Assembly (NCBI GenBank): GCA_902825775.1
Contig: CADECF010000002.1
Location: forward strand, 124,001-188,000
Source: an uncultured Lysobacteraceae bacterium
GTDB lineage: Bacteria; Pseudomonadota; Gammaproteobacteria; Xanthomonadales; Xanthomonadaceae
DNA length: 64,000 bases
Direction: 5' to 3'
Below, in pieces: positions 35,982 to 45,061 of the stretch. A model generated the notes under the pieces. It searched no databases, had not been told where the DNA came from, and saw only the letters and a list, made by a program, of their open reading frames with translations. Each line of letters opens with the position of its first letter. The stretch's first letter is position 1. A program made the position numbers and the translations under genes.

Positions 35982-38012
35982 TCAGCGCCAGAGCGTGAGC
36001 TGGTCCGCCGGCGCTTTCTGCATATTGGTCGTCGGCTTGCACGTGTAGGCCTCGCCGAAAGCGGGCTGGTTCACCAGCGGGCCGTTGGCGCGCCACTTGC
36101 CCGGTGCATGCACGTCGGTGGCGGACAGCAGCTTGGCGGCGTCGGCGCTGTTCTGTTGCGCCCACAAGCCCGCCCAAGCCTTGAAGAACGATTGCTTGCC
36201 GGCTTCGGTCGATGCGGACGCATCGCTGGCGAAAGCCTGATACGCCAATTCGACGCCGGCCAGATCGGCCATGTTCTCTTCCGCCGTCTGGCGGCCGTTG
36301 ACCTTCACGCCACCCAGATCCGGATACGCATAGCTGTCGTACTGCGCGGCCAGTTTGTTGGATTTGTCCTGCCAGGCGGCATCGTCGGCCGGCGTCCACC
36401 AGCTCTTCAGCGTGCCGCTGGTATCGACCAAGCGGCCCTTGATGTCGACTGCATGGCTGAGTTCGTGCCCGACCAGCGCGCCGTAAGTGCCGTACTGCGT
36501 CGCGGCATCCTTGCTCATGTCCAACACCGGCGCCTGCAGCATCGCCGCGGTGACGATCAAGCGATTCTGCGCGATGTCGTAAGCCAGCGCCGGCTGCTGC
36601 GGCAGCACGTCCCAGCGGCGGTCGGCATTGGTCTGGCCGATGCGCTTCATCTCTTCGCGATGGCGCCAGGTGGATGCGATCAGCATATTGCCGCCGAAAC
36701 TGCCGCGGCCCATCGGCTGCACGGTGTAATCGAGGTCGCGGTTGGGCGTGCCGACTTCGATCTTCAGCTGGTCGATTTTCTTCTTGGCTTCGGCTTTGGC
36801 CTCGGCGCTCATCCACGTGCCGCGCTCTACATCGGCGGCCAACGCTTCGCGCACCTGCTTGGCGATCGCTTCGGCGCGCGAGTCGGTCGCGCTGGGCAGG
36901 TAGCGCCCGGCGTATTCGCGGCCGAGCATCGGGCCGGCGGCAGTGTTGATCGCATCGAGCACGTCTTTCCAGCGCGGTTCCGGCGCGGTTTCGCCGCGCA
37001 GCAGGCGGCCGCGGAAATCGAATTCGGCGTCGCGGAACGGTTTGGACAGATACGGCGCCATCGCATTGCCCACCTGGAAACGCAAGTAAGCCTTCCACTG
37101 CGCTGGCGGCAACGAGGCGACCAGGTTGTCCAGTTGCGTGAACAATTGCGGGTTGGCCATCGACACCGTGTCGTTGGCCACGCCCTGCACCTTGAGGAAG
37201 TCGCCCATCTGCAGGCGCTTGTACTGCTTGGCCAATGCCGATGCCGCCATCGGCGCGTAATTGGTACGCGGGTCGCGGAAAGAAGTCAGCGGCTTGGAGG
37301 CCTGGGCGATGCGCGTTTCCAGATCGATCACCGATTTCGCATCGGCTTCCAATTGCGCCGGCTGCGTGCCGGTGAGCGTCAGGATGCGTTTGACGTAATC
37401 GGTGTAGCGCGCCATCAGCGCTTTGGTGTCGGCATCGCCGCGGGTATAGAACTGCGGGTCGGGCAGGCCCAGGCCGCCCTGGCTGAAATAGCCGATGTGG
37501 CGGTCGAACTTGGCCAGATCGATATCAGGGCCGAAGTTGAACGCGACCGGGATGCCGACCTGGTGCAGCGCGGCGATCGACGGCGGAATGTCCTTGGCTT
37601 TCTTGATGGCGTCGATGCGGCCGAGCAGCGGCGCGATCGACTTGCTGCCGTCGGCTTCGACGGTGGCCTCGTCCAGGCCGCTGGCCCAGAAGTCGCCGAG
37701 CAGTTTCTGCACATTGCCCTGCGGCGCGCTCATCGCGCTGTCGAGCAGGTCGCGTTGCTGCTGCAGCGCGCGATCCCGCATTTGGCCGAGCGCGCTCACC
37801 GAGCCGCTGGCCGAAACGACGGTATTGGCCTTGAGCCAATCCGCATTGGCGAAGCTGTAGAAATCGCTGCAGGCCGTGGCCGCAGGCGCCGCTTTCTTGG
37901 GGGCCGCTTTCTTTTTCTTGGCGGCGTCGGCGTCGTGCGCGGACAGCGTGGCGGCGAGGGCGACGATCAGGGCCAGGACGAGCGGGCGGGCTTGGGGCAT
38001 TGCGGATTCCAT
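35982..38012 (-). CDS. M13-family zinc metallopeptidase, exported
   Basis: A 676-residue neprilysin/PepO-like endopeptidase. A signal peptide (about residues 5-30, ending AHDADA) is followed by a Lys-rich linker. The N-terminal M13 domain is long and helical. The catalytic zinc motif is VGHELSHAVDIKG (HELSH), the third ligand is in EENMADLAGVELAY (ENxAD), and NRLIVTAAMLQAPVLD precedes it. It ends LTLWR; the family normally ends with a near-terminal Trp. It forms a tandem with a second M13 gene directly upstream, separated by a terminator. Confidence 0.92.
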   Translation of the reverse strand: MESAMPQARPLVLALIVALAATLSAHDADAAKKKKAAPKKAAPAATACSDFYSFANADWLKANTVVSASGSVSALGQMRDRALQQQRDLLDSAMSAPQGNVQKLLGDFWASGLDEATVEADGSKSIAPLLGRIDAIKKAKDIPPSIAALHQVGIPVAFNFGPDIDLAKFDRHIGYFSQGGLGLPDPQFYTRGDADTKALMARYTDYVKRILTLTGTQPAQLEADAKSVIDLETRIAQASKPLTSFRDPRTNYAPMAASALAKQYKRLQMGDFLKVQGVANDTVSMANPQLFTQLDNLVASLPPAQWKAYLRFQVGNAMAPYLSKPFRDAEFDFRGRLLRGETAPEPRWKDVLDAINTAAGPMLGREYAGRYLPSATDSRAEAIAKQVREALAADVERGTWMSAEAKAEAKKKIDQLKIEVGTPNRDLDYTVQPMGRGSFGGNMLIASTWRHREEMKRIGQTNADRRWDVLPQQPALAYDIAQNRLIVTAAMLQAPVLDMSKDAATQYGTYGALVGHELSHAVDIKGRLVDTSGTLKSWWTPADDAAWQDKSNKLAAQYDSYAYPDLGGVKVNGRQTAEENMADLAGVELAYQAFASDASASTEAGKQSFFKAWAGLWAQQNSADAAKLLSATDVHAPGKWRANGPLVNQPAFGEAYTCKPTTNMQKAPADQLTLWR

Positions 38013-38096
38013 CGCTTGGGATCGCGCCAGTCTAGCAAGCCGGCCGGGCGGCGATTCTGAACCCGTCAGCCTGGATGCGGCAGGTTGCGCGGCGTC

Positions 38097-38130
38097 ACAA
38101 AAAACGAAGGCCCGGACGAACCGGGCCTTC
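38097..38130 (-). terminator. Intrinsic terminator after the upstream M13 gene
   Basis: On the minus strand, GAAGGCCCGG and CCGGGCCTTC form a 10-bp stem with a 5-base loop (38106-38130) followed by GTTTTTTGT. It terminates the 38156-40273 gene before the second M13 gene starts, so the two peptidases are separate transcription units. Confidence 0.9.
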
Positions 38131-38155
38131 GCGCTTCACGCCTTTCGGGCGCCGG

Positions 38156-40273
38156 TCACCAGATCACGACCTGCTTGTCGCCGTCGCGCACCATTGGCTG
38201 ACCGGGTTTGCACGAGAACGCCGCGGCGAAAGCCGGCAGGTTGGACGGCGCGCCGATCGCGCGGAACTGCGCCAGGGCATGCTCGTCGGTGGCCAGACGA
38301 TTCTTCATGTCGTCTTCCGTGTGCGAGCGGCGCCATACGGTGGCCCAGCCGTAGAAGAAGCGCTGGTCGCGGGTCATGCCGTCGATCATCGGATCGGGCG
38401 TGCCGGCGGTGGCCTTCTTCATCGCGTCGTAAGCCGTGGCCAGGCCACCGAGGTCGGCGATGTTCTCGCCCAGCGTGTGGGTGCCGTCGACCTTGAGGCC
38501 TTTACCGGGCGAGTACTGGTCGAACTGCGCGGCCAGCTTGCCGGTCAGACCGCCGAATGCGTCGAAGTCGGCCTGGGTCCACCAGCCCGGGTTCTCCAGG
38601 AACTTACCGGTCGAATCGAAGCGGCTGCCCTGGTCGTCGTAGCCGTGGGTCATCTCGTGGCCGATCACCGCACCGATGCCGCCGTAGTTGATCGGGTCGT
38701 CTGCCTTCGCATCGAAGAACGGCGGCTGCAGGATCGCGGCCGGGAAGGTCAGCTGGTTCTGCTGCGGGTTGTACGAGGCGTTGACCGTTTGCGGCTTCAT
38801 GCCCCACTCGGTGCGATCGACCGGCTTGCCGATCTTGCCCAGTCGCCACTTGTAGTTGAATTCGTTGGCGGCCAGCACGTTGCCAAGATAGCTGTCGCGG
38901 TTGGTCGACAGGCCGTTCCAGTCGCGCCATTTGTTGGGATAGCCGATGCGCGGATCGAAGGTCTTCCACTTCTCCAGCGCCTTGGTCTTGGTTTCGGAGC
39001 TCATCCACGCCAGCTTTTCGATGCGCACTTTCAGCGCGTCGCTCATGTTCTTGACCAGCGCTTCCATCCGCTGCTTGGATTCGGCCGGGAAGGCGACCTT
39101 CACGTACATCTGGCCCAGCGCTTCGCCGGTCTGGCCGTTGACGGCGGCCAGCACACGCTTCCAACGCGGCTTGATTTCCTTCTGGCCGCGCAGCGCCTTG
39201 CTGTAGAAGTTGAAGTTTTCCTGCACGAAAGCGTCGCTCAGGTAGGGCGATGCGCCGTCGACGGTGTGGAAGCGCAGATAGCTCTTCCACTGGTCCGCCG
39301 GCACGTCGACCAGCATCTTGCTGACTTCCTTGTGGAAGTCCGGCATCGCGAACGAGAACATCTTCGGCACGGCCACGCCCTGCGACTCGATGAACTTGGT
39401 CCACGGGAAATTGGGCGACAGCTTGTCGGCTTCGGCCGGCGAGATCGGGTTGTAGAACAGCTTGGCGTCGCGCGAGAGTTCTTTGTTGGACTTGGAGACT
39501 TTGGCCAGGCGGGTTTCGAACGCCATCACGTCCTGCGCCTGCTTGGCGGCATCGGCAGCGGGCGTGCCGGACAATTCGAGCACCTTGGCGATGTGCGCGA
39601 TGTAAGCATCGCGCTTGTCCTTCTTGTCGGCGTCGGTGTAGTAGGTGGTGTCCGGCAGGCCGAGGCCGGATTGCGACGCGTAGGCGATGTTCATGCCCGG
39701 CACGTCGAAATCGGCGCCGGAATCGAAGTCGAACAGGAAGCCTTCGCCGATCGCGGCGGTCTTGCGCAGGTATTCGGCGATGCTGGCGGTGTCGGTGAGC
39801 GCGTCGATCTCGGCCAGGTCGGCCTTCAGCGGCTCGATGCCTTGCGCGTTGATCTTGGCTTCGTCCATGCCGGTGGCGTAAATGTCGCCGACTATCTTCT
39901 CGACGCCGGTCGCGCCGGTGTCGGCCGCGGCCTGTTCGGCCAATTGGTGCTGCACGCCGCTGGAACGCTCGTCGAGCATTTCGAACGCGCCCCAGCTGGA
40001 GCGGTCGCCCGGGATCGGATTGGCCGCCAGCCATTTGCTGTTGACGTAGCCGTTGAAGTCCGTGCAGGCGTTCTTGCTGGCGTCGAGATTGACCGGCTCG
40101 AAACGGTTGACCGGCGGCAGCTTGCTCTCGTCCAAGGTCAGCGCCTTGGCCTCGGCGGGTTTGGCATCGGTGCCGGCTGCGGCCTGGTCGGCGGCCGGCT
40201 CGCGCTTGCACGCGGCCAGGGCCATGGCGACGGATAGGGACAGCAGCAGTATTTGAGGTTTGTTGACGGTCAC
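38156..40273 (-). CDS. pepO: M13-family zinc metallopeptidase, lipoprotein (PepO-like)
   Basis: A 705-residue endopeptidase with a lipoprotein signal (LLLSLSVAMALAACKRE; lipobox LAAC, Cys about 21), so it is membrane-anchored in the periplasm or outer membrane. The zinc motif is IGHEMTHGYDDQGSRFD (HEMTH), the third ligand is in ENIADLGGLATAYDA, and the NAYY-like substrate motif is VNASYNPQQNQL. It ends VVIW, the terminal Trp usual for the family. It is a paralogue of the next gene. The symbol is by family similarity. Confidence 0.92.
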   Translation of the reverse strand: MTVNKPQILLLSLSVAMALAACKREPAADQAAAGTDAKPAEAKALTLDESKLPPVNRFEPVNLDASKNACTDFNGYVNSKWLAANPIPGDRSSWGAFEMLDERSSGVQHQLAEQAAADTGATGVEKIVGDIYATGMDEAKINAQGIEPLKADLAEIDALTDTASIAEYLRKTAAIGEGFLFDFDSGADFDVPGMNIAYASQSGLGLPDTTYYTDADKKDKRDAYIAHIAKVLELSGTPAADAAKQAQDVMAFETRLAKVSKSNKELSRDAKLFYNPISPAEADKLSPNFPWTKFIESQGVAVPKMFSFAMPDFHKEVSKMLVDVPADQWKSYLRFHTVDGASPYLSDAFVQENFNFYSKALRGQKEIKPRWKRVLAAVNGQTGEALGQMYVKVAFPAESKQRMEALVKNMSDALKVRIEKLAWMSSETKTKALEKWKTFDPRIGYPNKWRDWNGLSTNRDSYLGNVLAANEFNYKWRLGKIGKPVDRTEWGMKPQTVNASYNPQQNQLTFPAAILQPPFFDAKADDPINYGGIGAVIGHEMTHGYDDQGSRFDSTGKFLENPGWWTQADFDAFGGLTGKLAAQFDQYSPGKGLKVDGTHTLGENIADLGGLATAYDAMKKATAGTPDPMIDGMTRDQRFFYGWATVWRRSHTEDDMKNRLATDEHALAQFRAIGAPSNLPAFAAAFSCKPGQPMVRDGDKQVVIW

Positions 40274-40465
40274 GTAAGGCTCTCCGGCCCCGATGGGCGC
40301 GTGTGATTTCGGGAGTACGGCCGAGAGGCCGGACCAGGACTAGCAACCCCGCCAGGCGGGGCATCGGGCGACTCTACGCCGCTCGGCAGGGACGAGCGGG
40401 TGTCGAAGGTCATGGCGCAAAAACGGCCGGGGAAGGGTAATCGTTTCCACGCGATCGCCGATTCC

Positions 40466-40527
40466 GCCCTTTGTGGAAGCCGCTCCCACGAAAGCCGCCC
40501 CACGAAGAGCCGCTCCCACAAAAAAGT
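40466..40527. repeat. Degenerate family A fragments
   Basis: Three imperfect direct copies of the family A end (AAGCCGCTCCCACGAAAGCC, GCCCCACGAAG, AGCCGCTCCCACAAAAAA) without an inverted partner. They lie beside the LtrA stop. They resemble the seed of the ordered array at 34386. Confidence 0.75.
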
Positions 40528-40528
40528 T

Positions 40529-41704
40529 CTACGAGCGGTGCATGGCGATGGTTTCCCACGCGGCCACCAGCATCAGGATCGCGGTCGTCGTCGCGCCCAG
40601 GGCCAGCGCCGAGAACAGGTGCGCGAACGCGAACGGCGCGAGCGCGAACAGCAGCAGTAATCCGATCAGATGCGACAAGGGCGGCCCGCGGCGATCGTTG
40701 GTGACCCATTTGAATAGCGCGTTGCCCAGCAGATAGAGCGCGGGCCCGGCCAGGATCACCGCGATGCCCGCATCCTCGGCATGGCCGGGATGCACCAGCA
40801 CGATTTCGTCGGCGACCGCGCACACGACGATGCCGCCGACGATCGGCAGATGCAAATAGGTATACGCCGAGCGCGCGACGCGGCCCGGGTCCGCACTTTG
40901 CGAAATACGCTGCAGGCCGCGTTCGGCGCCCGTGTCGAAATAGATCCACCACATCGCCACGCTGCCAAGAAAGGCGACCAGGAACGCCGACACCGTGGCC
41001 GCATTCCACGCCAGCTCGGCAAAAGTCGCGCCGGTGATCAGCAGCGACTCGCCCAGCGCGATGATGATGAACAAACCGCAGCGTTCGGCCATGTGGTGGC
41101 CGTCCACGTCCCAGTCGGCGGTGCTCGATCGGCCCAGCCCAGGCACCCAGAAGAACAGCAGCGGCGATACGAATTCGATCGACAAAGCCAGCAGCCACAA
41201 ACCGAAGCGCGTTTCGCCTTGGCTGAAGCCGCCTGCGATCCAGAGCGCGCCGGAGACCGACAGCCACACGATCACGCGCTGGAAATTGCGGTGCAGCGCC
41301 GCATGGCCGTTGCGCGTAGCCCACAGCATGAACAGCGTCCGCCCCACGTGCATGAACGCGTACGCGCCGGCGAAGGCGAGGCCGTGCGCTGCGAAGGCCT
41401 TCGGGATCGACGACGACATCAGCAACCCCGCCAGCATCAGCGCGAACAGCATCAGCCGCACCGGCACGCGTTCGGGGTCCAGCCAGTTGGTGATCCACGA
41501 GGTATAGATCCACACCCACCACATCGCCACGAACAACAGCGCGGTCTGCACAGCGCCGGCCGGCGTCGGATTCGCGAGCAGCGTGTGCGACAGCTGCGTC
41601 ACCGCGAAAACGAAGACCAGGTCGAAGAACAATTCGACCATGCCTACGCGTCCGCCCTCGTGGCCGCCGCGGGCGCGCAGCAGGGATTTGGGCGACGGAT
41701 TCAT
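40529..41704 (-). CDS. Low-temperature-requirement A (LtrA) family membrane protein
   Basis: A 391-residue polytopic membrane protein. The N-terminal signature RVGMVELFFDLVFVFAVTQLSH (about residues 18-39) is diagnostic of LtrA. HHMAERCGLFIIIALGESLL (about 199-218) is the second conserved block. About ten TMs are expected. The family was named from a Listeria cold-growth gene, and its activity is unknown. A DoxX-like gene lies 11 bases upstream on the same strand, so they probably form an operon. Confidence 0.9.
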   Translation of the reverse strand: MNPSPKSLLRARGGHEGGRVGMVELFFDLVFVFAVTQLSHTLLANPTPAGAVQTALLFVAMWWVWIYTSWITNWLDPERVPVRLMLFALMLAGLLMSSSIPKAFAAHGLAFAGAYAFMHVGRTLFMLWATRNGHAALHRNFQRVIVWLSVSGALWIAGGFSQGETRFGLWLLALSIEFVSPLLFFWVPGLGRSSTADWDVDGHHMAERCGLFIIIALGESLLITGATFAELAWNAATVSAFLVAFLGSVAMWWIYFDTGAERGLQRISQSADPGRVARSAYTYLHLPIVGGIVVCAVADEIVLVHPGHAEDAGIAVILAGPALYLLGNALFKWVTNDRRGPPLSHLIGLLLLFALAPFAFAHLFSALALGATTTAILMLVAAWETIAMHRS

Positions 41705-41714
41705 CGCGTCGGCC

Positions 41715-42074
41715 CTACAGACGCCGCTGCTTGTTGCCCGATACCAGCGCCAGCAGCACGAAGCCGCCGATGATGTTGATGTTCTTCATGAAATGCAGCA
41801 GCTGCGCGCCGCGTTCGGGGCCTTGCAGCGTCCAGAATTTGTGCGAGAGCAGAGCGTCGGCCAGCATCAGCAGCGCGGCGAGCGTCGCGGTCCAGCGCAG
41901 CCGCCAGCCGATCGCGATCAGCAGGCCGAGCACTAATTCGACGGCGCTGAACACGAGCGTGCTGTTGGGGATCGCCGCGCCGTCGGCGGCGGCCATCAGC
42001 CGATAAGCGCCCATCACCACGAAAACGCTGGCCAGCAGCAATCTGGCGAACAGGATGCCGGGATCGCGCCTCAT
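41715..42074 (-). CDS. DoxX-family membrane protein
   Basis: A 119-residue protein with four hydrophobic segments, starting at ATG 42074. FARLLLASVFVVMGAYRLMA near the N-terminus (about residues 9-28) and FSAVELVLGLLIAIGWRLRW (about 42-61) are typical of DoxX/YphA-type proteins. HKFWTLQGPERGAQLLHFMKNINIIGGFVLL matches the conserved third and fourth TM region. The role is uncertain; relatives are linked to redox or membrane-stress modules. Likely co-transcribed with LtrA. Confidence 0.85.
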   Translation of the reverse strand: MRRDPGILFARLLLASVFVVMGAYRLMAAADGAAIPNSTLVFSAVELVLGLLIAIGWRLRWTATLAALLMLADALLSHKFWTLQGPERGAQLLHFMKNINIIGGFVLLALVSGNKQRRL

Positions 42075-42534
42075 GCCGTTCCCTCCACGGTCAGGAAGCC
42101 GAAGATTGGCATAAAAGCCCGTGAGCGGCATCGACGCCGCGGGACCGCGACGCGGGCGCAAACGGGGCATCCATTCGAAATCCGCGGGGCGGACAAGCCG
42201 CATCGCGGCGCGTGCCAGGCCCCCCAAAAGCCGCTACCCAGGCCGATAGTGCCGTTTTCCCCGCAAAACTGGCCTATTCAGCTCGGTTCGCGTAGTATCC
42301 ACCCCGTTTGCAACGCGGCTGCCTGTTCCTGGTACGCCTGCCGCCGGGTCGGAAAGGGCGCAAATCCCCGACCACCGCGGCCACTTATCCCGCACGTCTT
42401 TCGTCGCGCAGACACGGTCCGGAATGTCCGGAACCGTCAAATCAGTTACTCGCAGCGCGGTTTCTAGGAAGCTTCGAGTAAACGGCCCACCGCCTATTGC
42501 GGCGTGCCGAAGCTATCCCGGAGTTCCAAATCCA
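42075..42534 (+). other. Long leader region of the RNA helicase gene with stem-loop
   Basis: A 460-base gene-free region between divergent doxX-like and rhlE genes. No ORF is convincing. A stem-loop ACGGTCCGGA-ATG-TCCGGAACCGT (42414-42437, one bulged A) lies 98 bases before the helicase ATG. A CCGGAG purine run at 42519-42524 is a possible ribosome-binding element 10 bases before the start. Confidence 0.5.
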
Positions 42535-43878
42535 ATGACGTTCGAAACCCTCGGGCTGTCGCCCGCGCTGCTGCGCGCGCTCGCCGAAAACAACTACACC
42601 ACGCCGACGCCGATCCAGGCCGAAGCCATTCCGCTGGCTCTGGCCGGCCACGATCTGCTCGGCGGCGCCCAGACCGGCACCGGCAAGACGGCCGCGTTCT
42701 CGCTGCCGTTGCTGCAGCGTTTGTCCAAGCTCACCCCGCCCAACGGCGCGCGCAAGCCGCGTGCGCTGGTGCTCACGCCTACCCGCGAGCTCGCTGTGCA
42801 GGTCGCCGACAGCCTCAAGACCTACGGCCGCCATCTGCGTCTCAACGTGACCACCATTTACGGCGGCGCCGGCATGGGCCCGCAGATGGATAACCTGCGT
42901 CGCGGCGTCGACATCCTGGTCGCCACCCCGGGCCGTTTGATCGACCACCTGGAGCGCGGCACCGCCAAGCTCGACGAAATCGAAGTGCTGGTGCTGGACG
43001 AAGCCGACCGCATGCTCGACATGGGCTTCCTACCGGCGATCAAGCGCATCCTCAACCGCGTGCCCAAGGAGCGGCAGACGCTGCTGTTCTCGGCCACGTT
43101 CGAAGATCAGATCAAGGCGCTGGCGCTGGAGTTCATGCGCAATCCGCAGCAGGTTCAGGTGACGGCGAAGAACACCATCGCCGAAACCATCGTGCATCGC
43201 GCGCATCCGGTCGACGGTTCGCGCAAGCGCGATCTGCTGATCGACATCCTCAGCAAGCGCCACACCGACCAGGTGCTGGTGTTCGGCAAGACCAAGCACG
43301 GCTGCAACCGTCTGGCCGAGCAACTGGAAACCGCCGGCCTGAAAGCCGTCGCGATCCACGGCAACAAGAGCCAGGCGCAGCGCCAGAAGGCGTTGAACCT
43401 GTTCAAGGCCGGCAAGGCACGCGTGCTGGTGGCGACCGATGTCGCCGCGCGCGGCCTGGACATTCCCAATCTGCCGCTGGTGATCAACCACGATCTGCCG
43501 ATGGTGGCCGAGGACTACATCCACCGCATCGGCCGCACCGGCCGCGCCGGCGCTCAGGGCGAAGCCTTGTCGCTGGTGTCGCCGGAAGAAGGCGGCCTGC
43601 TGCGCCAGATCCAGCGCATGCTGAAGGTCGATCTGGTGATGGACACGATCGAAGGCTTCGCGCCTAGCAAGCCGATCCGCCTGGATACGCCGATCCCCAA
43701 GAACGGCGGCGGCCAGCGTCAGGGCGGCCATCGTCCGCCGAGCAAGCCGGCGCATCGCGCGCACGGCAAGCCGGGCGATCGCGGCGCGCATGCGCATGCC
43801 GGTCCCAAGCAGCACCGCAGCGGGCAGGGCGCTTATGCGGGCGCTTATGCCGGATCGCGTCGCGGTACGCGCGCCTGA
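42535..43878 (+). CDS. rhlE: DEAD-box ATP-dependent RNA helicase, RhlE type
   Basis: A 447-residue helicase starting at ATG 42535. All motifs are present: Q motif (FETLGLSP...YTTPTPIQ), Walker A AQTGTGKT (about residues 45-52), PTRELAVQ, TPGRLID, DEAD as VLDEADRML, SATF, and C-terminal ATDVAARGLDIP and HRIGRTGRAG. The tail beyond about residue 385 is basic and Gly/His-rich, typical of RNA-binding extensions. It probably acts in ribosome assembly or mRNA decay. It is followed by an intrinsic terminator. Confidence 0.94.
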   Translation: MTFETLGLSPALLRALAENNYTTPTPIQAEAIPLALAGHDLLGGAQTGTGKTAAFSLPLLQRLSKLTPPNGARKPRALVLTPTRELAVQVADSLKTYGRHLRLNVTTIYGGAGMGPQMDNLRRGVDILVATPGRLIDHLERGTAKLDEIEVLVLDEADRMLDMGFLPAIKRILNRVPKERQTLLFSATFEDQIKALALEFMRNPQQVQVTAKNTIAETIVHRAHPVDGSRKRDLLIDILSKRHTDQVLVFGKTKHGCNRLAEQLETAGLKAVAIHGNKSQAQRQKALNLFKAGKARVLVATDVAARGLDIPNLPLVINHDLPMVAEDYIHRIGRTGRAGAQGEALSLVSPEEGGLLRQIQRMLKVDLVMDTIEGFAPSKPIRLDTPIPKNGGGQRQGGHRPPSKPAHRAHGKPGDRGAHAHAGPKQHRSGQGAYAGAYAGSRRGTRA

Positions 43879-43904
43879 ATTTTTCTTGAGCGCTGAAGCA
43901 TAGG

Positions 43905-43932
43905 AAGGGCCGGCATTGCCGGCCCTTTTTTG
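43905..43932 (+). terminator. Intrinsic terminator after rhlE
   Basis: AAGGGCCGGC-ATT-GCCGGCCCTT (43905-43927) runs into TTTT. It lies 27 bases after the rhlE stop. Confidence 0.93.
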
Positions 43933-43945
43933 TTGGGTGCGATCG

Positions 43946-43975
43946 AAAAAAACCCCTCCCGTGGCCGGGAGGGGA
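43946..43975 (-). terminator. Intrinsic terminator of the beta-propeller gene
   Basis: Read on the minus strand, CCCCTCCCG and CGGGAGGGG (43953-43974) form a 9-bp stem followed by a run of seven T. It ends the minus-strand gene at 44008, face to face with the rhlE terminator. Confidence 0.88.
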
Positions 43976-44007
43976 AAGGTCCGCAACGCTAGGGTGAAAC
44001 GCTGCGA

Positions 44008-44916
44008 TCAGTCGAGCTTGAATTTGGTGATGAAGAAATCCGGATACCAATCCGGGTCTTCGATGAAGTTGCGTATCCAGATCAGCCGGTTCTCTTCCCA
44101 CAGCATGGTCGGGTGGTAATCGTCGGCGGTGGAGTTGATGCACGGGCCGAGGTTCTGCGCCGGCCGGAAATTGCCGTGGCGCAGATCGCTGCGGTAGATG
44201 TCGCCCCAGCCGTAGCCGCCGTGGCGGCTGAGCGATGCGAACAGCAGCGTTTTGCCGTCGGGCGAGATTTCCGGGTTGTATTCCCAGTAGTCGGCCGTGT
44301 TGACGCCGCTGCCGAGTTTGACGGCGGGTCCGAAGCGGCCGTTGGGCAATCTCGGGCTGCGCCACACGTCCCATTGTTCGTTGTCGCGATTGCTGCCGTA
44401 GTACAGATTGCCGTGGCGGTCGATGCTGGGATAAAGCTCGTCGGCGCCGCTGTTCGGGCCCGCGCCGAGATGCTCGGGCTTGCCGAAGCCGCGCGCATCG
44501 CTGTAGCGCAGCTTCCACAGGTCGAAAGTTTCCAGTGGCGTACCGCCGTCCTGCAGCGGGCGCTTGGACGAGAAATAGATCGTCTTGCCGTCGGGCGAGA
44601 ACACCGTGTCGACATCGTCGTAGACGCCGGAGAAAGGCGCGACCACCGGCTCGCTCCAACCGCCGCGCCGGTATTCCGACATCAGCACGACCAACTGCTC
44701 GCCGCCGAAGACGTTGCCGACGGTCCACAGCGCGAGATTGCGATCCGGCGATAGCGTGAGCCGGGATTCCCAGTGGTTTCCGGGGCGCGAAATGACGCCT
44801 TCGCCGAAGATCTTCAGCGGCGCGCATTGATCCGCGCCGCGGCCTGCGTAGGCGGCGGGAACGGCGGCGAACAGGCAAAGCGCGAGTGCGGCGGGCAGTA
44901 CGGCGGAGCGTGTCAT
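44008..44916 (-). CDS. Exported beta-propeller (PD40/TolB-like) protein
   Basis: A 302-residue protein starting at ATG 44916. A signal peptide (about residues 1-24, ending PAAYA) places it in the periplasm. The body repeats the PD40 pattern: LTLSPDRNLALWTVG, TVFSPDGKTIYFSSKR, PSIDRHGNLYYGSNRD and PEISPDGKTLLFASLS, each a blade of a TolB-type propeller. It has no catalytic residues, so it is likely a binding or scaffold protein. The gene is alone between the helicase and the LytS-like kinase. Confidence 0.85.
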   Translation of the reverse strand: MTRSAVLPAALALCLFAAVPAAYAGRGADQCAPLKIFGEGVISRPGNHWESRLTLSPDRNLALWTVGNVFGGEQLVVLMSEYRRGGWSEPVVAPFSGVYDDVDTVFSPDGKTIYFSSKRPLQDGGTPLETFDLWKLRYSDARGFGKPEHLGAGPNSGADELYPSIDRHGNLYYGSNRDNEQWDVWRSPRLPNGRFGPAVKLGSGVNTADYWEYNPEISPDGKTLLFASLSRHGGYGWGDIYRSDLRHGNFRPAQNLGPCINSTADDYHPTMLWEENRLIWIRNFIEDPDWYPDFFITKFKLD

Positions 44917-45061
44917 GGCGTTCACCGCTTGCTGGGGAGTCGCAGCCACTTTCGTCGGCGGGCGGCGGCCGGCAAGCGCGATGTGACGAAGGCATCGCAG
45001 CCGGTGATCAATGGGCGCGTATCCGGTTGCAACGGCAGGCGCGCGCGGCTAGCGTGAGCTC

